A stretch of 13,080 nucleotides of DNA from an uncultured Pseudomonadota bacterium (GTDB taxonomy: Bacteria > Pseudomonadota > Alphaproteobacteria > RF32 > CAG-239), in the NCBI GenBank assembly GCA_902795745.1, contig CADBMG010000040.1, positions 1 to 13,080 of the forward strand. Reading direction: 5' to 3'. The position numbers and the translations under genes are program-made. The notes beneath the pieces are model-generated. The model was not told where the DNA came from. It saw only the letters and a program-made list of their open reading frames with translations, and did not search any database. Shown here piece by piece: positions 7,660-13,080 of this stretch (its first letter is position 1; every line of letters begins with the position of its first letter).

Positions 7660-7929
7660 ATGGATTCATACGCAATAATCGGAGCTGTATCGGTATTGGG
7701 AGCTTGTTTATGCATAGGCATCGGAAGTATCGGTTCATCGTTGGGAGAAGGCAATGCAGCAGCCGCAGCATTGCAAGCAATGGCTCAACAACCTGATGAA
7801 GCAAACCGGATTCGCTCAACCATGTTTGTAACTTTGGCAATGATTGAAACCACTGCATTATATGCTTTACTGATTTCTTTTTTAACTTTATATGCCAATC
7901 CGTTTTGGAACTATGCAATTAATCAATAA
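7660..7929 (+). CDS. atpE: N-type ATPase subunit c (rotor ring) with two membrane carboxylates
   Basis: This is the 89-residue helical hairpin of the rotor ring. The main ion-binding carboxylate is E63 in helix 2, within an ETT-x2-Y context (E63, T64, T65, Y68) that matches the Na+-type signature of Ilyobacter tartaricus (E65, S66, T67, Y70). In helix 1, the position of the Ilyobacter ligand Q32 is taken by E30, giving two acidic groups per site as in other N-type c subunits. The packing motif reads S23-x-G25-x-S27-x-G29-x-G31 instead of five glycines. Ion choice (Na+ or H+) is therefore not settled by sequence: the Burkholderia N-type ring, also double-carboxylate, was reported to bind H+. 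The SD AAGGAG is strong, as expected for the most abundant subunit. Confidence 0.94.
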   Translation: MDSYAIIGAVSVLGACLCIGIGSIGSSLGEGNAAAAALQAMAQQPDEANRIRSTMFVTLAMIETTALYALLISFLTLYANPFWNYAINQ

Positions 7930-7946
7930 TATGGGACGATGCAACA

Positions 7947-8720
7947 ATGCAAATTGATTGGTGGACATTCATCGCGCAGATTATCAATTTAATCATACTG
8001 TTATTTTTGCTGCGTAAATTTCTGTATATACCGGTGCTTAAAGCCGTTGAAAAACGACAAAAGCTGATTGCTGACGAACTGAACAAAGCTGCCGTTGCTA
8101 GACGAAAGGCTGATGAGCTGAGTATTGAATGTGAGAAAAAACTGGCACAAATTGACGTCCAAAAGCAGGAAATTCTTTCTAAATCTCGTGCCAATGCCGA
8201 AAAATTTGCCCAAGAATTAATGGTTGAAGCGCAAGAACAATACAAAGATTCCGTTAAAACTTGGAAAGACAAATTACTTAGCCAGCAAAAAACGTATGCA
8301 AATACTTTGCGTACCTTGATTGCCGACTATTTTGCCCGTTTTGCCGACAGAGCTTTATCGCAAATGGCCGATGAACATTTAAACGATCTATTTGTTGCAA
8401 AATTTATTGAACAATTACAAAATATACCGATTGAAAAGAAACAATCGATGATTGCCGCTTTCGAAGATAATAATACGATTACCGTTCAATCATCTCAACA
8501 ATTGAGCCCTGCCAATATACAACAATTGCAGCAGGCTTTATCAACTAACCTTCAGTTATCGCAAGATATTTCGCTTATCCAAGAGATTAACTCGGAATTA
8601 ATATGCGGCATTGCTTTGCAAGCGGGCGAACAGCTTATTTCATGGAATTTGGCAGACTATTTGCATACATTCCAACAACAAATGAACGAAGATATGCAAC
8701 AATTGCTTAAAGGGAGTTAA
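7947..8720 (+). CDS. atpF: N-type ATPase subunit b, elongated with delta-like C-terminus
   Basis: This is the peripheral stalk subunit. One membrane helix (about residues 8-24) is followed by a long charged coiled coil to about residue 130. The protein has 257 residues, roughly 100 longer than an ordinary bacterial b. The extra C-terminal part ends with ELICGIALQAGEQLISWNLADYL (residues 217-239), resembling the strand pair at the end of delta/OSCP, where an LxGGxxxxxGxxxxDxS pattern precedes the last helix. No separate delta gene exists in the operon, so this part probably attaches the stalk to the head. The SD is weak (GGGAC about 9 bases upstream). The gap after atpE is 17 bases and before atpA is 3. 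Confidence 0.9.
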   Translation: MQIDWWTFIAQIINLIILLFLLRKFLYIPVLKAVEKRQKLIADELNKAAVARRKADELSIECEKKLAQIDVQKQEILSKSRANAEKFAQELMVEAQEQYKDSVKTWKDKLLSQQKTYANTLRTLIADYFARFADRALSQMADEHLNDLFVAKFIEQLQNIPIEKKQSMIAAFEDNNTITVQSSQQLSPANIQQLQQALSTNLQLSQDISLIQEINSELICGIALQAGEQLISWNLADYLHTFQQQMNEDMQQLLKGS

Positions 8721-8723
8721 ACA

Positions 8724-10244
8724 ATGATTGATGCCGAAAAAACATTTGCAACCATAGCTCAAAGCATTGCTAAAACCCAAGCCGAAATAAAACAAGATGA
8801 AATCAGCTTGGTTCAATCAATTACTTCGGGAACAGCGTTTGTCAGAGGATTGGAAAATGCCGAAATGGAAGAATTGCTTTTATTTCCGCATAATGTTCAC
8901 GGCATTGTGCAAACATTGAGCCGTGACAATGTCGGTGTCGTATTTTTGGATAATGCCGATTCAATTCGCGCCGGCGATAAAGTAATGCGTAGCGGACGAG
9001 TAATTGACGTTCCTGTCGGCGAAGAGCTGCTCGGTCGTGTCATAAATCCGCTCGGTGCTCCGTTAGATGATAGAGGAGTAATTGCAAGCAAAAAACGCCG
9101 TAAAATTGAAGTTGAGGCCCGTTCCATTATGGATAGAGCTCCTGTTGACACCCCATTACAAACCGGCATTAAAGCTATAGATGCTTTTACCCCCATCGGA
9201 CGCGGTCAGCGTGAGCTGATTTTAGGAGATCGTCAAACCGGAAAAACTGCTATTGCCATCGACACCATAATAAATCAGAAAAATAGCGGAGTTATTTGTA
9301 TTTATTGTGCTATCGGACAACGCAATTCTGCTGTGGCTCAGGTCATTGCCGATTTGGAAAAACATGACATGATGTCACAGACAATCGTAGTTTCGGCAGC
9401 CGGAAACGATACAGCCGGTATGCAATACATCGCTCCATATTCCGCAACTTCAATCGGGGAATATTTTATGGAACAAGGCAAAGATGTTTTGATTGTTTAC
9501 GACGATTTAACCAATCATGCTCGAGCTTATCGACAAATGTCTTTACTTTTGCGCCGTCCACCCGGAAGAGAAGCATTTCCGGGAGATGTCTTCTACATTC
9601 ACTCTCGTTTGTTAGAGCGTTCAACTCATTTACGACCGGAATTAGGCGGAGGGACACTGACTTCGCTACCGATTGTTTCAACCGAAGCCGGTAACATTTC
9701 TGCTTATATTCCGACCAACATTATTTCAATCACCGATGGCCAGATATACCTGTCTGCTTCATTGTTCCAAAAAGGCATCATGCCGGCAATAGACACCGGT
9801 CGTTCGGTTTCTCGCGTTGGTGGAGATGCTCAATTGCCTGCCTATAAAACGTTGGTAGCCCCGCTAAAATTATTTTATTCGCAATTTGAAGAATTGGAAT
9901 CATTCACTAAATTCGGCACACAATTGGATAAGGAAACAATGAATCGTATTAAGCGCGGACAGGCCATTCGTGCGGTTTTGGAACAACGTCAATATAAAAC
10001 AATGAGTGCTTCTGATCAAATTGCCGTATTTATTGCTACTAACGGTGGTTTGTTTGACAATATTATCGGTACGGAAATTGCTAATGCCCAAAAAATTGTA
10101 CTGGACGTTTTTCACGCTCAATATAACGATATAACAATTGCCATCAATCAACGGCAAAAACTGACACAAGATCAAGTTGATGAAATGCTTAAATCTTTCA
10201 CTCATGCTTTACAAAACGAAGGATTGATTGCCAATGTCGCTTGA
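8724..10244 (+). CDS. atpA: N-type ATPase alpha subunit
   Basis: This is the non-catalytic nucleotide-binding subunit of the head. The P-loop GDRQTGKT lies at residues 168-175. The arginine finger that reaches into the beta active site is in GRSVSRVGGDAQ, and the family stretch RRPPGREAFPGDVFYIHSRLLERS is intact. The length of 506 residues is normal. GGGAG is positioned well before the ATG. It overlaps the gamma gene by 11 bases, which suggests coupled translation. Nothing indicates loss of function. Confidence 0.96.
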   Translation: MIDAEKTFATIAQSIAKTQAEIKQDEISLVQSITSGTAFVRGLENAEMEELLLFPHNVHGIVQTLSRDNVGVVFLDNADSIRAGDKVMRSGRVIDVPVGEELLGRVINPLGAPLDDRGVIASKKRRKIEVEARSIMDRAPVDTPLQTGIKAIDAFTPIGRGQRELILGDRQTGKTAIAIDTIINQKNSGVICIYCAIGQRNSAVAQVIADLEKHDMMSQTIVVSAAGNDTAGMQYIAPYSATSIGEYFMEQGKDVLIVYDDLTNHARAYRQMSLLLRRPPGREAFPGDVFYIHSRLLERSTHLRPELGGGTLTSLPIVSTEAGNISAYIPTNIISITDGQIYLSASLFQKGIMPAIDTGRSVSRVGGDAQLPAYKTLVAPLKLFYSQFEELESFTKFGTQLDKETMNRIKRGQAIRAVLEQRQYKTMSASDQIAVFIATNGGLFDNIIGTEIANAQKIVLDVFHAQYNDITIAINQRQKLTQDQVDEMLKSFTHALQNEGLIANVA

Positions 10245-11130
10245 AGAATTGCAACGCAAAATTAAAACTACCGATGATTTACGCGAAATTGTCAGCACTA
10301 TGAAAGCGCTGTCATCGGCGAGCATTCTGCAATACGAACATGCAAACAAATCTCTCAACATCTACCAAAACAACTTGCGTGATGCCTTCCATGCCTTAGT
10401 TAAGCAGAGTAATTTTTCGCAAATCACACAGAAGAAATTTTCAACAGACAATTATTTAGTTTTGCTTATAGGCAGCAATAACGGAATGGTTGGTAAATTT
10501 AATCGTGAACTTCTACAAGCTGCCGAAACGGATTTACGTCATCAACACATCTCACCTCAACAAACTGTTTTTTTACCCATCGGTAAAAGAATGGTAATGC
10601 AATTACAGCAAAATAAATTGAAAATGCAGGCAAGCTATCCGGTTGCCAATTCGGTAAAAGAAGTAAGTTCATTGGCAGAAAACATAATTTTGCAAATAGA
10701 TGCCGCGATTACAAAATTAAAAATATCTCACGTAATCATGTGGTTTCATCAACGAGGTAAAAGAGGAATGGTCGAAATTACCAAAACAAATTTAATGCCT
10801 TTTGACAGCACGAAAATTGCACATTACAAAAACACTCCTTGGGAAACAAACAATATTCCGTTGATTGCCAATAATCCTAAAATGTTGTTTTCCGCTCTGC
10901 TGCGTGAGAGTTTGATGATTTCCGTATCACGGGCGTTAAATCTCTCATTGGCGGCAGAACATTATACCCGAATGACAAATATGCAAAATGCCGAAAAAAA
11001 TATCGATGAAAATTTAGCAGAACTTGACCAAAAATATCAACAGATACGCCAAGAAGAAATTACCGATGAGCTGATTGATATTATCTCCGGTGCCGAAGCA
11101 TTAAAGAAAAACAGAGAAAAAAATGATTAA
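10234..11130 (+). CDS. atpG: N-type ATPase gamma subunit
   Basis: This is the central rotating shaft. The 298-residue product begins with the amphipathic helix typical of gamma (MSLEELQRKIKTTDDLREIVSTMKALSSASI in reading order across residues 1-31). It ends with the long antiparallel C-terminal helix (RESLMISVSRALNLSLAAEHYTRMTNMQNA onward, then NIDENLAELDQKY). The ATG at 10234 has AAGGA 10 bases upstream; a TTG two codons earlier is also in frame. Gamma normally ends with a region like N-x-x-RQ-x-x-IT-x-E, and here QQIRQEEITDELIDIISGAEAL fits. This is the last ATPase gene, overlapping the exporter gene by 8 bases. Confidence 0.92.
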   Translation: MSLEELQRKIKTTDDLREIVSTMKALSSASILQYEHANKSLNIYQNNLRDAFHALVKQSNFSQITQKKFSTDNYLVLLIGSNNGMVGKFNRELLQAAETDLRHQHISPQQTVFLPIGKRMVMQLQQNKLKMQASYPVANSVKEVSSLAENIILQIDAAITKLKISHVIMWFHQRGKRGMVEITKTNLMPFDSTKIAHYKNTPWETNNIPLIANNPKMLFSALLRESLMISVSRALNLSLAAEHYTRMTNMQNAEKNIDENLAELDQKYQQIRQEEITDELIDIISGAEALKKNREKND

Positions 11131-12532
11131 CGATTTAACAACGGGACATCCTTTAAAATTAATTATCCAGTTTGCCATACCTATCTTAATCGGAAATCTG
11201 TTTTTGCAATTATTTCAAATTTCTGACATGGTTATAGTCGGAAGATTGATAAATGTTCAAGCTTTGGCTGCAATCGGAGCATCAGCACCGATATATATGG
11301 TATTTTTAATGATAGCATTTGGTTTTACCGGAGGCTTAACCGTTGTTACGGCACAAAGATTCGGTGCTCATGATGAAGACGGCGTTCGCAAATCGGTATT
11401 TCACAGTCTGACTGCATCACTGGCACTGAGTGTAATAATGACAATTTCACTTGTATTCGGCTTAAAACCACTACTTAATCTGATGAATGTACCACAAGAA
11501 ATTTTCGTACAAGCCTATGACTTTATGTTCATACTGTCACTCAGTTCGGTAATGATTATCATGTACAACCTTTTATCAGGATTTATTCGTGCTTTGGGCG
11601 ACAGCAAAACTCCTCTCTATTTTTTGATTTTTTGCACTTTGCTCAATATTCTGCTCAATTTTATATTTATCGGTAAATTTCACTGGGGAGTAAAGGGCTC
11701 GGCACTCGGTACACTTTTTGCGAATACCGTTTCGGTTATTATTTGTTTTATCTATATGTGGCAGAAATTTCCCCTTTTACGCTTATCTGAAAAATTCATG
11801 CATTTTTCACCTTTGGTAATGAAAGACCATTTGCGCATTGCCTGTCCTATGGCTCTGCAATTTTCAATCTTGTCATTCAGTATTATGATTGTACAAAGCG
11901 TATGCAATTCATTCGGTTCAGACGTAATTGCTGCTTTTGCCGCCGCACTTCGCATAGAACAATTTGCCACACAACCTTTGTTGGCTATCGGATTGGCAAT
12001 GGCTACCTTTTCCGCCCAAAATTGGGGAGCAAACTTGCTTTCTCGCATCAGAAAGGGAGTAAAATATGCTTTTTTAATTGCTATAATTATCAGCATCCTT
12101 GGCTTTTTGTTGGTACGACAAATCGGCGACTATATGATTGCCATGTTCATTGATACCGGAAGTTCCGAAGGAAGCAACGTTCCTTTCATTATTGAAACAG
12201 GTAAACAATATTTGCTTATAAGCACTATGTTTTATTTTTTCTTAGGGTTGATTTTTGTATTTCGCAATACCATTCAAGGCATGGGAAAACCTATTTTGCC
12301 ACTGCTGTCAAGTATAACTGAACTCGTTACTCGTGCCTTTGCCGCCATATATTTGGCACAACTATTGGGATATGAGGGAATTATGTATGCCAGTCCAATT
12401 TCATGGGTTGCGGCAGGTCTATTGGTTGTCGGCGGCTATTTATACTACATTCATAAATTCAGTCAAGACGGTCTGCGTTGGCAAATGGGGCAAATAAAAC
12501 AACAACTACGCGAAAACGGACCGGAGGATTGA
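11123..12532 (+). CDS. MATE-family multidrug or metabolite exporter
   Basis: This is an inner-membrane antiporter of the multidrug and toxin extrusion family (DinF/YpnP-like wording at the N-terminus: DLTTGHPLKLIIQFAIPILIGNLF, residues 4-27). The 469-residue length and about 12 hydrophobic segments in two similar halves are typical. Family features such as SDMVIVGRL, GFTGGLTVVTAQRFGA and SGFIRALGDSKTPL are present. MATE proteins export cationic or other compounds in exchange for Na+ or H+; the substrate here is unknown. The start overlaps atpG by 8 bases with only a weak SD (AGAG), so translation probably relies on coupling. The linkage suggests co-expression with the ion-pumping ATPase. Confidence 0.9.
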   Translation: MINDLTTGHPLKLIIQFAIPILIGNLFLQLFQISDMVIVGRLINVQALAAIGASAPIYMVFLMIAFGFTGGLTVVTAQRFGAHDEDGVRKSVFHSLTASLALSVIMTISLVFGLKPLLNLMNVPQEIFVQAYDFMFILSLSSVMIIMYNLLSGFIRALGDSKTPLYFLIFCTLLNILLNFIFIGKFHWGVKGSALGTLFANTVSVIICFIYMWQKFPLLRLSEKFMHFSPLVMKDHLRIACPMALQFSILSFSIMIVQSVCNSFGSDVIAAFAAALRIEQFATQPLLAIGLAMATFSAQNWGANLLSRIRKGVKYAFLIAIIISILGFLLVRQIGDYMIAMFIDTGSSEGSNVPFIIETGKQYLLISTMFYFFLGLIFVFRNTIQGMGKPILPLLSSITELVTRAFAAIYLAQLLGYEGIMYASPISWVAAGLLVVGGYLYYIHKFSQDGLRWQMGQIKQQLRENGPED

Positions 12533-12670
12533 TGACTTGACTTTTTTCATGTCATGCTGAAAAACAAAACGACGTGAGCATATTCTGATGCCAGACCGAT
12601 TTACTGTTGCGCTGCGTAAGGAGATTGCTCTTACTATCAATACGGCAATTTTTATCCTTAAAAAAATATC
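12533..12670. other. Intergenic stretch without a gene
   Basis: No coding frame with a plausible start is visible. A hairpin at 12532-12555 (ATGAC...GTCAT, 8 pairs with one mismatch) has its T-run in the loop and so is not a normal terminator. A weak terminator-like stem, ATTGC (12624-12628) with GCAAT (12645-12649) and four more Ts (12650-12653), could end the exporter transcript, but its 16-base loop is large. Confidence 0.5.
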
Positions 12671-12699
12671 TTGACAAATATTGATAATTTTGTTAAATT
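12671..12699 (+). promoter_or_regulatory. Strong sigma70-type promoter of the structured leader
   Basis: A perfect -35 TTGACA lies at 12671-12676. After a 17-base spacer comes TAAATT (12694-12699) as the -10, preceded by an extended-type TG at 12691-12692. Transcription would start near 12705-12707, right at the first hairpin of the leader. Confidence 0.75.
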
Positions 12700-12703
12700 G
12701 AAA

Positions 12704-12948
12704 GCAAGCAAGATGAAAAGACTTGCCCGAGGCGTGGAAACCTCATGATAAGCGTCGGTGCAAAACGTTAATTTTGCAAGCTCAGTGATTATCTGTATGT
12801 GATGATCGGTGGGCGGCAAAATAAGCCGTTCTACATAGACATCATATATAACCTAGGAGATATATGCCTGTTTTTGGCAAATATGTCGCGCTATTCTTAT
12901 CAGTAGTTTCCAACCGCCGGTCGCTTTTCATTAAGCGGCTAATTTTTT
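12704..12948 (+). ncRNA. Structured leader RNA, candidate riboswitch or attenuator (unassigned class)
   Basis: Read by eye, the segment between promoter and terminator folds extensively. A long-range helix pairs TGGAAAC (12735-12741) with GTTTCCA (12906-12912), GGCG (12731-12734) with CGCC (12915-12918), and CC (12727-12728) with GG (12919-12920), giving 13 bp with two 2-base bulges. Inside it, TGATAAG (12746-12752) pairs with CTTATCA (12896-12902). These enclose three hairpins: 12759-12778 (7 bp), 12794-12850 (11 bp with two wobbles, then 7 bp at 12811-12817/12825-12831, loop AAAATAA) and 12860-12884 (8 bp with one mismatch). A 5' hairpin (12708-12726) precedes them. I find no core motif of cobalamin, lysine, SAM, TPP, Mg, Mn or glycine riboswitches, and no tmRNA, 6S, SRP or RNase P signature. 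A riboswitch-like role is inferred from the terminator and from the alternative pairings with the start region of the next gene. Confidence 0.65.
12920..12948 (+). terminator. Intrinsic terminator in the leader
   Basis: A 7-bp stem, GTCGCTT (12920-12926) with AAGCGGC (12933-12939) including one G-U pair, closes a 6-base loop. TAA and a run of six Ts (12943-12948) follow. It lies 23 bases before the ATG of the next gene, a typical expression-platform position. Confidence 0.75.
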
Positions 12949-12972
12949 AATTTGGATAAAGGAGAAAAGCGA
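12921..12972 (+). promoter_or_regulatory. Predicted start-site sequestering helix
   Basis: TCGCTTTTC (12921-12929) is perfectly complementary to GAAAAGCGA (12964-12972), which runs from the end of the SD (AAAGGAG, 12958-12964) to the A of the start codon. If read-through occurs, this 9-bp helix would hide the start. It competes with the terminator stem, which uses the same 5' arm. Confidence 0.45.
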
Positions 12973-13080
12973 TGACTGAAGAAAAAAAAGAACTTGAAGT
13001 AGCAAACTTTGAGGAAATACCTACAGATTATACGGGGATAGCCGTTATAAGAAACGAAGAGGAACATGATTGGGGAGATA
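12972..13080 (+). CDS. 5' end of an unrecognised gene controlled by the leader RNA (partial)
   Basis: The frame is open from an ATG with a very good SD (AAAGGAG, 7 bases before it) to the window edge, 36 codons. The visible N-terminus is acidic (MTEEKKELEVANFEEIP, then TDYTGIAVIRNEEEHDWGD), with no signal peptide or membrane segment, so a cytosolic protein is likely. It is too short to assign. It does not resemble the start of a reverse transcriptase, transporter or biosynthetic enzyme I know. Its identity would say most about the ligand or signal sensed by the leader. Confidence 0.65.
   Translation, partial: MTEEKKELEVANFEEIPTDYTGIAVIRNEEEHDWGD

Noticed and set aside
7601..7918. 105-codon minus-strand open frame opposite atpE, and similar long antisense frames opposite atpB, atpF, atpA and pepP
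   Set aside because: They lie wholly against well-supported genes, lack SD sites and recognisable domains, and arise from the codon composition of the real gene.
12532..12555. Hairpin right after the MATE stop, considered as an intrinsic terminator
   Set aside because: The T-run is in the loop, not after the stem, and the stem has a mismatch.
12794..12850. Long inverted repeat considered as an IS end or a mobile element remnant
   Set aside because: No transposase, target duplication or partner copy is visible. The repeat fits as a stem within the leader fold.
12704..12948. Assignment as tmRNA, 6S RNA, SRP RNA or RNase P RNA
   Set aside because: There is no tag-peptide coding segment, no tRNA-like acceptor or T-loop, no GGAAGCAG-type SRP loop and no RNase P core. 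The fold is multi-branched, unlike the single long hairpin of 6S.
1..13080. CRISPR array, tRNA, rRNA, prophage or toxin-antitoxin module
   Set aside because: No regularly spaced repeats, cloverleaf, rRNA sequence, phage gene or small toxin pair was found on either strand.

Overview
The window is AT-rich and densely coded, with good Shine-Dalgarno (SD) sites and no intact mobile element, tRNA or CRISPR array. A prmA-pepP pair lies directly next to a nine-gene N-type ATPase operon. I infer a low-GC, probably host-associated alphaproteobacterium. That rests on general knowledge of gene neighbourhoods and codon use, not on a marker gene.

Left part (1-4370). Two housekeeping genes on the minus strand form a tight pair. 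prmA (ribosomal protein L11 methyltransferase) ends one base before the start of an M24B aminopeptidase P gene, whose five metal ligands are all present. The tail of a probable plus-strand gene converges on them at the left edge. Divergent from prmA is an unrecognised gene for a membrane-anchored or secreted protein. It ends at a good intrinsic hairpin shared with a convergent gene for a small exported basic protein with two cysteines. Divergent from that small gene is a MutT-like NUDIX hydrolase, with a 9-bp direct repeat in its promoter region.

Centre (4449-12532). A complete N-ATPase operon runs in the canonical order atpD-C-Q-R-B-E-F-A-G, with overlaps or gaps of at most 17 bases. It has the N-type hallmarks: beta and epsilon genes first, the small membrane proteins AtpQ and AtpR, no separate delta gene, and a long AtpF whose C-terminus looks delta-like. 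The c subunit carries two membrane carboxylates (E30 and E63) and a modified glycine motif. A MATE-family exporter overlaps the last ATPase gene by 8 bases and is probably co-transcribed. The ATPase would energise the membrane with Na+ or H+, and the antiporter could spend that gradient.

Right part (12533-13080). After a featureless stretch, a strong promoter (perfect TTGACA, extended -10) drives a leader of about 240 nt. Its predicted fold is elaborate: a long-range 13-bp closing helix and a second 7-bp helix enclose three hairpins. An intrinsic terminator follows, 24 bases before the start of an unrecognised gene that runs off the window. The 5' arm of the terminator has three mutually exclusive partners: its own hairpin arm, an upstream antiterminator segment, and a perfect 9-base match to the ribosome-binding/start region. 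This looks like a riboswitch or attenuator. It matches no class I can recall and is the most interesting item here.
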